From positions 37,451,889 through 37,515,888 of the forward strand of contig CM067592.1 of NCBI GenBank assembly GCA_034336665.1: a stretch of 64,000 nucleotides of DNA, read 5' to 3'. This document shows, one piece after another, positions 25,901-33,900 of the stretch. Under the pieces are notes generated by a model, which was not told the origin of the DNA, made no database searches, and worked only from the letters and a program-made list of their open reading frames with translations. The position numbers were made by a program, and so were the translations under genes. The number at the start of each line of letters is the position of its first letter. Within the stretch, counting starts at the first letter, position 1. Source of the stretch: Luscinia megarhynchos. Taxonomy: Eukaryota; Chordata; Aves; Passeriformes; Turdidae.

Positions 25901-27793
25901 ACCTATTTATATCACAGCCAATAAACAGGCCTCAGAGCTCTTGGCAAGCTCTGTAATGAAACAAACAAACAAAAGACATAAAAGAATATTATTTCATAAG
26001 GAGTTACATATATTGTGCATATTTGTATTCTGTGAAAGAATGGAGATAACCACCATCAGAACCTAAGGGTTCAGAGTTTGGGAAATCCTTGAGTTGATAA
26101 AACCATACAGAATTGCATGAATGCAGAAACTACTGTGCCAAATAAAGACGTTTTCTGCAGGGAAGTAATATTTGCAATTTTTTAATGTAATGTTCATTTT
26201 ATTTACTTCAGCAGTGCATACAGTTAATGGAATAACCAGCTTCTGGTGCGATTACTACTTAAGTTAGAGCAATTGCATGTCCATACTGATCATGTAACAT
26301 GGCTCTTTTAAAAGTCTGGGAAAAAATGTAAATGGACTATTTAAGTCCTTTGAAGTTCTACAAAACACCAGTGTTTTTTCTGCATGTTAATGTTTAGACC
26401 TAGGGGAGAATTAGTAATGCTGGGTAAAGAAGGTAGTTCTAATAGTAAGAAAATTTCACCATTCAAAAAATTCACAATGAGAGCAACTGGAGCCCAGCTC
26501 CAAGGCCATTTGTGTGAGTGGCAGACCTTGGTTGAGCTTCAAACCTTGGAAGTCTGAGGTTTTGGTTCTCTTGGTGTCAGAACATGCTTAGGAAATTGGC
26601 AAGGAGTCTGGCAGGTTTCTGCCACTCTGAGACTTTCTCCTTTTAATTCAGTCATTGTTAAACCTTAAATTTCTCTTCTGGCTGAAGGTGTCTTTAAGAC
26701 TTACCAACCAATGCTAGAAATTGTGAGGAATAGCATTAAAAATTGTATTTTCTCAATGCTGTCCAAATTTTTCCACTCCTGCAAGTGTCCAAACAATAAC
26801 TTTGAAAGTCAGCATGCTAAGCTGCTAATATTTTGTAACGTGCAATCCTGTTTTGGTAAGTGCAGTTTAACAGTCCTGTAATTATCAGGGGAAAAAAAGA
26901 ATAATCAGGAAAAAAAAAGGCAATCTCCAATATGTTTCCTGGTAAGTTGGCCAGAGTTTTGTTGGCAGTGGTAAAAGAGGCCCAGATCTCCCTACAGGAG
27001 CCCCACTACCTTTTTTTATAGCTGCTCTGTCCAGAATAAATAGTTAAGAAAAGCCTGCCTTTGTATCCAACCAGAGTTTATGCATGTTAGGCTGTATTTC
27101 TCATATAAGGGTAGTCAGACACAGACGTGACCATATTCAGTTGATGTCCAGTTACAGAATTGCCAAATGGGAATTGTAGGATGGCGTACTTCAGTCTTTG
27201 TTCATGGACGTGTGAGTAAACATGACAATTGGAAAGAAAATGTGTATCCTGGTGGAGGAAGGAGAAGTTTTTTTTCTTAGGGGACATTTGAAAAAAATTC
27301 AGGTAGTGGGTAAAAGAAAACAGTGTTCACCTTGAAAAATGGCAGGGCAAGTGGAGTGAGGAATGATTTTCTTGTCATGCCATAAAACAGAATTCTTGCA
27401 TTAATAATCTGTTTTTACATAGTCAACACAGCATATGGACAGCCATCTTTAGGCTAAAGAGACACAAAGAAAATTAGTTCTTCTAGGGGGAGAGAAATAG
27501 GCATTAGAGAGCAAATGCTATTTTTTGTGTTTTGGATTGTCTATTTTTATTGCCTGTTTAGTTTAAATGAATACTAGGAGGTCAATGACATAAAACCAGC
27601 TAACTAGTTATTACTGGTGGTAGGATGCTTGTGTGTTATGCTCTTCTTTCAGGCTATGGGTGTGTATCTTTATGGTGAATTAATGGTGAATGAAGATGCA
27701 AAACAACAAGAACTTGCACGGAAATGCTTTGCTGCAGCACAAGAACATATGGATGCATCCTCAGCCAAAGTGGTGGCAGAGATGTTATTCTGA
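4807..27793 (+). CDS. AOPEP: AOPEP, aminopeptidase O, C-terminal exons (partial gene)
   Basis: Three exons (4807-4923, 24968-25054, 27653-27793) join in phase 0 without a break and give 114 residues plus TGA. The peptide reads LPDQLVLLLESLLEEKTL, then VRHRWCELVIKHK, then AMGVYLYGELMV, and ends VVAEMLF. I recognise this as the C-terminal helical domain of the AOPEP/LTA4H/RNPEP group of M1 zinc aminopeptidases, closest to AOPEP. The family removes N-terminal residues from peptides; its HEXXH zinc site lies in upstream exons outside the window, so catalysis cannot be judged here. The choice of AOPEP over RNPEP or RNPEPL1 is supported by two neighbours known beside AOPEP in vertebrates: the miR-23b/27b/24-1 cluster and convergent FANCC. 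The introns are about 20.0 kb and 2.6 kb; the first is repeat-rich. No frameshift or stop is seen. Confidence 0.92.
5149..7289. mobile_element. Long LTR-like ERV element with embedded minisatellite
   Basis: The left end is TGTCATGGTTTGAC and the right end is GGAAAACCAGCACA. The reverse complement of the right end (TGTGCTGGTTTTCC) matches the left end at most of the first 11 positions, giving TG...CA termini with an imperfect inverted repeat, as in avian ERVL-type LTRs. The 36627-37224 LTR has nearly the same ends. AATAAA on the minus strand at 5875-5870 suggests minus orientation, but no convincing TATA box fixes it. Flanking 5-mers (GTGCA, GTACC) agree only partly as a target duplication. 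At 2.1 kb it is unusually long because of the internal tandem array. Confidence 0.65.
6118..7048. repeat. GC-rich minisatellite (VNTR), about 31 CAGGGCTGAG cores
   Basis: The core CAGGGCTGAG occurs about 31 times, separated by variable linkers such as CCCGGGGCCGGGCCGAGC, CCGGGGCCAAGCCGAGC and CCGGGGACCGAGCCGAGC. The period is mostly about 20-29 bp, arranged as higher-order mixtures. The DNA is extremely GC-rich, with frequent GGG/GGGG runs that could form G-quadruplexes. Open frames of up to 389 codons cross it in several frames on both strands; they are products of the repeat and not genes. Confidence 0.93.
7290..15343. other. AOPEP intron, mostly unique sequence
   Basis: No exon is supported. 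Visible items are a TG/TA-rich stretch near 7865-7900, an A-rich tract with C interruptions at 8200-8226 and a G-run at 14039-14047. The scattered open frames lack conserved motifs. Confidence 0.5.
15344..15600 (+). mobile_element. CR1 retrotransposon 3' end
   Basis: Typical CR1 ORF2 C-terminal and 3' sequence: GACAAGGGGTGACAGCTTCA, AAACTGAAAGAGGGTAGG, GTGGGTGCCCCATCCCTGGC and ATCTTTAAGGTC, ending CATTCTATGTTCTATCAT. The usual ATTCTTCACTGTGAGG piece is missing after ATTAGGAAGG. Confidence 0.9.
15601..17828. other. AOPEP intron, no recognised element
   Basis: Moderately GC-richer sequence at 15.7-17.5 kb has many overlapping short open frames on both strands. I recognise no protein family or repeat consensus. 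A poly-T run lies at about 17806-17819. Confidence 0.45.
17829..18300 (-). mobile_element. ERV long terminal repeat
   Basis: In minus sense the element starts TGTAATGTCAGAATGCAG and ends GGCAGTGACA, so it has TG...CA ends. A TATA box (TATAAAA, 18069-18063) is followed about 100 bp later by AATAAA (17967-17962), the normal U3-R order. Flanks TTTGCT and ATTCAC do not match, as expected if internal retroviral sequence continues to the right. Confidence 0.85.
18301..18660 (-). mobile_element. Probable ERV internal sequence next to the LTR
   Basis: This segment lies upstream of the LTR in its own sense. A 161-codon open frame (18762-18277) crosses it and runs into the LTR, but I do not recognise a retroviral domain in it. 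The right boundary is estimated from the change to AT-rich sequence. Confidence 0.45.
18661..20129. other. AOPEP intron, unique AT-rich sequence
   Basis: No exon, RNA gene or repeat consensus recognised. Confidence 0.5.
20130..20200 (+). mobile_element. CR1 3'-terminal fragment
   Basis: GGACTCAGTTATCCTGAAGG, then TTCCTTCCAACCTAGCTGTG and ATTCTGTGATATTCTGCGAT: a degraded CR1 3' end with its short terminal repeats. Confidence 0.8.
20203..20526 (+). mobile_element. CR1 3' end with expanded 8-bp terminal repeats
   Basis: CR1 text such as TGGGTGCCCCATCCATGACC, CTAGTGGAAGGTGTCCCTGC and CATCTTTAAAGTCCC ends in about four GGGATTCT repeats and ATTCTGTGATTGTGTG. It directly follows another CR1 end, so two insertions are stacked. 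Confidence 0.88.
20527..24967. other. AOPEP intron, no recognised element
   Basis: Contains a C10 run at about 20800 and TTTTTTTTTTTT at about 21952. Several short open frames (for example 22056-22511) overlap on both strands and lack any conserved pattern. Nothing else is supported. Confidence 0.5.
24968..25054 (+). CDS. AOPEP: AOPEP coding exon (penultimate)
   Basis: The acceptor is TTCTTCCCAAAG at 24967 and the donor is GTAAGT at 25055. The 87-bp, phase 0/0 exon encodes 29 residues beginning VRHRWCELVIKHKYEPGY and ending ERFLREDQ. The RxRW-type start and the basic helix match the corresponding region of LTA4H-like C-terminal domains. Confidence 0.94.
25055..27652. other. Last AOPEP coding intron
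   Basis: GTAAGT donor to TTCTTTCAG acceptor, 2.6 kb. Unique AT-rich DNA; only short direct repeats such as AGCTATTTTG twice near 25811. Confidence 0.6.
27653..27793 (+). CDS. AOPEP: AOPEP last coding exon with stop codon
   Basis: The acceptor is CTCTTCTTTCAG at 27652. The 141-bp coding part encodes AMGVYLYGELMVNEDAKQ through AKVVAEMLF, followed by TGA at 27791-27793. Five bases after the stop comes AAAAG|GTGATT, which could be a splice donor; if used, the 3' untranslated region would be split and the downstream miRNA cluster would be intronic. The alternative is an unspliced 3' UTR reaching one of the AATAAA signals at 29093, 29980 or 31464. Confidence 0.94.
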   Translation, partial: AMGVYLYGELMVNEDAKQQELARKCFAAAQEHMDASSAKVVAEMLF

Positions 27794-29292
27794 AAAGGTG
27801 ATTTTTCATTTTAATCCTAACATCTAGATTTTGCATCATATAGAAAGAATATGGAGAGCTCACTGAATGTGGTAAATTCTGGCATACCATAGAGACTGTG
27901 TCTGCTTAGGCTGAGAAATAACTCTTGTTGCATATCTTGTTGGCTTGTTTTTTTTTTCTTTTCCTTAAGCCCAGCTGCGGGAGCAGTGAGTTACATACAT
28001 GTAGGCATAGCTGGAGATCGTGGAGAATGGCTTTGTTGTAATGGACTGTACAAGAGGCAACTGTAAGTCCAAATGGCCAAACAAGGCCAGGCTCTGCCTA
28101 CAGTTGTTTCCCATTTTGTATTCTTAACTCTGCTTACAAAAATTTCAATTGTCAAGGAGCATTTCTGTTTAATAGAGTAGCAGTTTACTTGACAGGCAGC
28201 ACAGCCTTTGAAAAGAGCCTGATCCCACAGTGGAAATACAAAACTGTTGACTTGGAAGCAAATACTAATCATGTGAGAACAAGCTGATAATTCAAATGTT
28301 TTTGTGTTAAGAGTATTGAGGTTTTGAAGATTGATTACGAGGTAAGAAAAGTAGCCTTAACATGAAGAAGCTAGCATGTTTATGAAATTAAAGGAGAGGA
28401 CTCACCAGAGAAGGAGAATTGCAAAAATACTTGTGGAATAAAGATTGCCATAGGCTATAAATTTGCAAATATACTTTCTAGTTCTCTGTCTGAACAGTTG
28501 AAAATAGCCTTACCATGTCTGCACATGCATGTTTAACATATAACCCATTTAGATTTGTGTGAAAGTTTCTTCCAGTGCAGCATACCTCAGATTTTTGGTT
28601 AATCATATAACTCCTCTGACAGACTGATTGCCTTGGTTTTTCACAAAATTTTACAGCTGATTCATGCTTCAAAATTCAGGCTTCTAATTTAGCAAAAACA
28701 TATTGTCACCTAATTGATACCAAGCAAAAATCTTAATTTTCTCCTGTTCTAGCAGTATTTGACTGTTCCACTTGATTTTGTAGTGGTTTTTGCTATGTTT
28801 ATATGAAATACAGCCAGTGACAAGATACTGTGAAAGCAAGTTTAATTATGAAAAGCCACGTTGTTTTTCTGTATAGACAAGAACTGTCCCTGCCAAGAAA
28901 ACTTTTCAGGAAAGGTGGATCAGACTGTAGAGTGGCATGATATCAGTTGTGGGGTAGGAGAGACACCTTTTAAAGTTAAGGCTAAAGAGACTCTCTTATG
29001 TACTCCTAGTTATCAAGGACTCACAGGAATTTGAGTTATGTTCAACAGTTCTTAATCTGGTAGGTGTCTTCAAGTGTCTAAAGGCCAGAAACAATAAAAT
29101 TAAAATTTCTACAAGTTTCTAATGGTAAGTATCTAGCACAGGAAAATTACATGGTATGCAGGTATTAGCAATAGTCTAGAATTACCCCTTTGACTTTACA
29201 GACAGAGTGGAAGTGCATGGTGAGCTGTAACATAAAATCTGAAGGTACTGAGTACAATGCTCTGTGTGGCTGCACAGCTTTCTTTAAATGTT
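27794..29292 (+). other. AOPEP 3' UTR or 3' flank up to the miRNA cluster
   Basis: No open frame of interest. Contains the possible donor AAAAG|GTGATT at 27798/27799 and AATAAA at 29093. A poly-T stretch ending CTTAAG at about 27950-27969 resembles an acceptor. It could be 3' UTR exon, intron, or both in different isoforms. Confidence 0.4.
29093..29098 (+). terminator. Candidate AOPEP polyadenylation signal AATAAA
   Basis: AATAAA lies 1.3 kb after the AOPEP stop and before the miRNA cluster. Use of this site would leave the miRNAs outside the AOPEP mRNA. The hexamer alone is weak evidence in AT-rich DNA. Confidence 0.3.
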
Positions 29293-29370
29293 ATGGCTGT
29301 TTGGGTTCCTGGCATGATGATTTGTGACTTAAGATTAAAATCACATTGCCAGGGATTACCACGCAGCCAT
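29293..29370 (+). ncRNA. MIR23B: miR-23b precursor hairpin
   Basis: The mature miR-23b-3p (starting ATCACATTGCCAGGGATTAC) is at 29340-29362, followed by CAC as in the b paralogue (miR-23a ends differently). The 5p arm is GGGTTCCTGGCATGATGATT, the loop is GTGACTTAAGATTAAA, and the outer stem pairs ATGGCTG with CAGCCAT. It is first in a same-strand cluster with miR-27b and miR-24-1. Seed-based repression of mRNAs in vascular, cardiac and immune contexts is established for this family; nothing about expression can be read here. Confidence 0.97.
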
Positions 29371-29449
29371 GACCACAGCTGCTAGCATGAAACTCACCAT
29401 TAACAGTCTGATTGGTGCACAGCGCGGAATCCTCTCCATCTATCAAACA

Positions 29450-29523
29450 AACAAAACAGACCCCCACCCCCCAACACACACACAAAAAAAAAAAAAAAAA
29501 AAGGAAAGAGAGAGAGGGAGAAA
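29450..29523. repeat. Low-complexity C/A-rich and poly-A tract inside the miRNA cluster
   Basis: A run of CAAA units and C-rich sequence leads into (CA)n, about 18 A residues and a GA-rich stretch, between the miR-23b and miR-27b hairpins. It spaces the two hairpins and would be length-variable between individuals. Confidence 0.85.
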
Positions 29524-29611
29524 CAAATCCCCCAAGTCCACCAAAAACAGAGGAAAGCAGCAGAGCATCACAGAAGAACCTCCTCCGAAAACTATCTCTG
29601 CTGAGACCGAG

Positions 29612-29708
29612 ATCTCTCTGGTGAGGTGCAGAGCTTAGCTGATTGGTGAACAGTGATTGCTTTCCTCTTTGTTCACAGTGGCTAAGTTCTGCACCTGAAG
29701 AGAAGGGA
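29612..29708 (+). ncRNA. MIR27B: miR-27b precursor hairpin
   Basis: The mature miR-27b-3p (TTCACAGTGGCTAAGTTCTG plus C) is at 29672-29692. The star strand, beginning AGAGCTTAGCTGATTGGTGA, is at 29630-29651. The loop is ACAGTGATTGCTTTCCTCTTTG. The stem continues with GGTGCAG on the 5' side and CTGCACC on the 3' side. It lies about 240 bp after the miR-23b hairpin, separated by an A-rich low-complexity tract. The outer ends are set by similarity to the human precursor and are approximate. Confidence 0.97.
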
Positions 29709-29979
29709 GAGGAGACTCTCTGCAGGACAGAGAGCGTTTGCTGGCTGAGATTCCTTGCTGCTGAACGGGCAGATTTGCGATGAATGCATGTGTCCAAGGT
29801 TCAGTGTATGGACGATAAGAGGCAGAGGCAACCTGGGAAGGACCAAAGATTTTAGTATTAGCTAAGGATAAACAGTGCTTCTTAAGTTCTCAGTCTGATT
29901 GCAAGTGTAAGGCATTGCCCACAGTAATTTGGTTAAAGGTCAGAGGAAATAATGTTTGTGACTTTAATCTGAAATTGTC

Positions 29980-29985
29980 AATAAA
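29980..29985 (+). terminator. Candidate polyadenylation signal AATAAA between miR-27b and miR-24-1
   Basis: AATAAAGC is followed by a TTTTGTTTATAG tract, giving a plausible T/GT-rich downstream element. It lies between two hairpins of one cluster, so cleavage here would compete with production of miR-24-1. Only the motif supports it. Confidence 0.3.
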
Positions 29986-30139
29986 GCTTTTGTTTATAGT
30001 CTTCTCTTCAATAGATGCGGTCATGATCTCTCTGCAGTTTTAGCTTAGCACTGTGTGTTGTTTGCAGGAAATGGTGGCAGCTCCAGTTGGAAACAACTTG
30101 CGGCTGCTGCTGTTGTTCCAGGCTGTTGATGGACCCGTC

Positions 30140-30207
30140 CTCCGGTGCCTACTGAGCTGATATCAGTTCTGATTTTACACACTGGCTCAGTTCAGCAGGA
30201 ACAGGAG
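30140..30207 (+). ncRNA. MIR24-1: miR-24-1 precursor hairpin
   Basis: The mature miR-24-3p (TGGCTCAGTTCAGCAGGAAC plus AG) is at 30183-30204, and the 5p arm (TGCCTACTGAGCTGATATCA plus GT) is at 30146-30167. The hairpin opens CTCCGG and closes ACAGGAG, as in the human 68-nt precursor. The 5p arm is that of the -1 copy, which belongs with miR-23b and miR-27b, not the -2 copy found with miR-23a/27a. The opposite strand corresponds to the locus known in human as miR-3074. Confidence 0.97.
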
Positions 30208-32580
30208 TCGAGCCCTAGAGCAAAAAAAAAGATGTACCTTTCCTAAGACCCTTTCAGAAATGTTTTTGCTGTTTTCTCTCAAAAATGAATCAGTACACAT
30301 TGTAATATCCTGATGTTAGACACTAAATGGCCTAAGCTGGAAAAGCTCTCTCAGTTTGAGAGGACTGTTGGCTAAAGACGAGAAGGTATGTGAATATGTA
30401 GCACATTGCACAGTATTGCTCTGGTAACTTGCCTCCAGGATTATTTTCAGACTAACCTGCTAATAACTGAGAGAGTTAGTGCTTCCACCATGGATCCTCC
30501 CTGCTTTCTCCAGACCTTGTTGTGGTAGCTCTAGGAAGCTAAAGAGATCATTAACTCTGTGGCTACCATTACACTCTACTGGTAACCTAAAAAATAACTC
30601 AATTTGGAAAATTGGGGCAATCAAGAATGCACACATATTCATTCCTTCATTGTGACAGAGTAATAACTTTAAATGCTGTTTCCGTTGCAGGAAAGATCAC
30701 AGACAACTCTTTTAATAGATCTTCTACTAAACCTCGGTGGTACTAGGATTTCATTGACCCAGGACATCAAAGGAAGGATTATGTGACTGCTAAAACAAAC
30801 AGCTGACAGAAATATTTACCTTTCTGTATTTCTAGAGGCTCATTGTAACTGAGAACACATGCACTCAAAACAAACTACACATACACACACACATGTTACT
30901 CTGGCTTTAGGTAATTCTTTTGTACAAGAATTTTGGGATTTGTCCTTGCACTTTGGTAATGCTATATTCTGGTTTGCAGATGCCAAAGATTCTTGGTTTG
31001 AACAACTTTATTAATTTGGACATTCTGAAAATGGATGAAACTGTATTGTGTCCTTAAAATTTTGTTTGAACTTTTATGTCATTTTTAAAAAACCTCAATA
31101 TAAAATCAGCAGGAACTGGGGTGGGGCTCATAAGATTAGATAGAAGCAGATATAAATGGTGGAAGCTTACCTGCCATCATCCTGGTGATGGGATGGGACT
31201 GAAGAAAAAAAACAAAGATCATCATGTTCTCTCTGTCATATTTAGCTTAAATTTCACCAGCAATGTCAGACTTCCTATTTTCTGAAAGTATCTTTCATAC
31301 CCTTGTGATGTTTCTTTTGCAGTGATATGTCAAGTGTATCTCTTCTTTCCTGATCAATGAATCTCTGCATTTTTGGAAGACATGTTAATTGTTCCTTAAA
31401 CCACAAAAATCTGTGAACTTATTTCCCTTGTACTCTATTGTTTTATGTTAAATTATCTTGTAAAATAAATTATTTTTTAAGATACATATAGTCTTTCCAT
31501 TGCACAGTGGTTCAACATTGATTTAAAAGTTGGGAAGAAGAACGACTGCATTTCTGATTTTGCAGCAAGATAAAAGCACTTGGAACTCATTACTTAAGGG
31601 ATGTTAATGAGAAAAAATAAATGGTATTCTTTTTTAAAGTTCTTAGGCTCAGAATCTAAAGTAAAAGCCTGCCTCAACTGTGTCTTCGGTTGAGTTCCTT
31701 CAGTTCAGTTCCTTTTCACGTCACCACACTTTCTGACCTCCCCCTTTGCAGGCCTACAGTGTCAAAACCTGAATTGAGGGACACTCAGCAAGTTCTTTCA
31801 AATGCAGCAAGAGTTGGAAATTGTCCAAGAAGGCACTGAGACGCCACAATGACTTCTAAAGTAGTGACACTCACAGACACAGTTATTACAAGATCTCATT
31901 CAACAGAGTTACACTTGATTTCGCACGTTTTTCTGTGAAGGCCTGCAAAGGAAACCAGCTTGCTTTTAGACCTTTCCATTGTGTAAGATAAAAAACGCAG
32001 AGCTGAATAAGACTCTTGCACAAAATATGCAGAAATTAAATACATTGTAAGCCTCTTCATAGCCAGTACTGCTCACACTACAGCGCAAGTAAGACATTAC
32101 ACGCTTTTAAAATATCACCAAATTTTTCTTCTTTCAAAGCAATCTACTTACCTCTTTTGTTTTTTTAATATTGAGCACAGCAGTAGTTTGTTTTGTTTGC
32201 TACAGCTCTTACAGTCTGCTTCAGCAGTATTAACTTGAACATTTCCCCTCATACAACTTCATGGCCCATCGTGCATGGTAGCAATGGAGAAAATGAACAG
32301 AAAATATAACACAAACACCAAAAAACCTAAAAAATTGCAGAGTTGAGAGTCTTGGCCTCCTCAGGGCTTATAGGGTCTTTTGTTGCTAATCCAAGCACTG
32401 TGACGTAGAGTGAGGCTCCAGATTAAGAACAAAGCTGAAGGTGGCACTGAACAGTTATTGTCACCGTAAATCAGAGAGCATAGGATTCTTCATTCTTATT
32501 GTTTAGTAGGGTCATTAACACGATATAAACATTAGCCTTAGTTTAAAATACTTCTGAATCATGTAAATAGCACTGGAAGT
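30208..32580. other. Region 3' of the miRNA cluster
   Basis: Presumably the end of the pri-miRNA or AOPEP 3' region followed by intergenic DNA. (CA)n of about 8 units occurs near 30880-30893 and AATAAA at 31464. No other gene seen. Confidence 0.45.
31464..31469 (+). terminator. Candidate distal AOPEP or pri-miRNA polyadenylation signal
   Basis: AAAATAAATTATTTTTTAAG lies 1.25 kb past miR-24-1. It is the last good AATAAA before the CR1 block at 32.6 kb and could end a transcript that carries the whole miRNA cluster. Motif evidence only. Confidence 0.3.
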
Positions 32581-33900
32581 GAACCATAGAATTATTTACA
32601 GAATCACAGAATAAGATGAGTTGGAAGGGACACACATAAATCATTGAATTCAGCTCCTGGTCCTGCACAGCACCATCCCCAAGAGTCACACCACGTGCTG
32701 AGGGCATTGTCCCGATGCTTCTTGAACTCTGTCAGGCTGGGGCTGTGACCACTGCCCTGGGGAGCCTGTTCCAGTGCCCAAACACCCTCTGGGGGAAGAA
32801 CCTCTCTGTAACACCCAGTCTAAACCTTCTCTGACACAACTTCAGGCCATTCCCTCAGGTCCTGTCATCACAGAGCAGTGATCAGTGCCTGTCCCTGCTC
32901 TTCCCCTCTCAGTGAAGTTGTACCTGCAGTGAGGTCTGTCCCCAGTCTCCTCCAGCTGAACAGACCAAATCACATCAGCTGCTCCTTGTATAGCAAAACC
33001 CCCAGCACTGGAGGTGAGGCTGCCCCAGCTCAGAGCAGAGCAGGACAATCCCCTCCCTTGCCCAGCTGTGTTGCTGTCCCTGATGCCCCCAGGACAGGGT
33101 TGGCCCTCCTGGCTCCAGGGCACTGCTGGCTCAGGTTCAGCTTGCCACTGACCAGGACCCCCAGGTGCCTTTCCATGGCACTGGTCTCCAGCATCCCATT
33201 CCCCAGTCTGTCCATAAATCCAGGGTTTCCCCATCCCAGATGCAGAATCCAGCACTTTCTCTTGTTGAACTCCTCATGGTTGGTGATTGCCCAGACTCCT
33301 GATTTGTCAAGGTCTCTCTGCAGGGCCTCCCTGCCCTCGAGGGAGTCAGCAGCTCCTCCCAGGTTTGTATCATCTGCAGACTTGCTCAGTGTCCCTTCCA
33401 GTCCTGTGTCCAGTCATTTATGAAGATGTTGAAGAGCAGAGGGCCGAGGATGGAGCCCTGTGGAATCCCACCAGTGACAGGTCCCCAGTCTGATGTCATC
33501 CCATTCTCTGTAACCCTTTGTGCCTGGCCCATGATCCATTATGGGGTTATCCAGCTCTGGGCTGGACATTTTGTCCAGAAGGATCCAGTGAGAGGCAGTA
33601 TTGAAAACTTTACTGGCTTCCCTTGGTCAGCTGGGTGGGCTACCTTGTCATGAAAGGAAACCAGGTTGATTGAAACTGACACGCCTGTAGTCTCTGGGTC
33701 CTTCTTCCCTTCCTGAAAATCGGGACAATATTTGCCAGCTTCTTGTCAGCTGGGACCTCTGGATTCCCAAGACCACTCAAAAGACACATTTTGTGATTGC
33801 ATAAGCCAGCTTTTGAAGGATTCTTGGATGAATCCTATCAGGCCTGGTAGGTTTGTAGAGATCCAGCTGGAGCAGTGGATCCTGCACATCAGTTTTTAAT
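32581..33900 (-). mobile_element. CR1 retrotransposon, 1.3 kb, degenerate ORF2 reverse transcriptase 3' part
   Basis: The left end has the CR1 3' signature AGAATCACAGAATAAG, then TTGGAAGGGACACACAT. Reading leftwards on the minus strand, the translated pieces contain a SADDT box (reverse transcriptase YADD region, about 33370-33395), then HLGVLVSGKLNLSQQCPG and the downstream ORF2 tail. Frames are broken by indels, so it is dead. The 5' part is missing, as is usual for CR1. Confidence 0.9.

Noticed and set aside
29291..29797. A 168-codon minus-strand open frame
   Set aside because: It overlaps the miR-23b and miR-27b hairpins and a homopolymer tract; the real signal is the miRNAs on the other strand.
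32842..33423. Open frames of 137 and 181 codons on opposite strands
   Set aside because: Both lie within the CR1 copy. The minus frame is a piece of degraded ORF2; the plus frame is its shadow.
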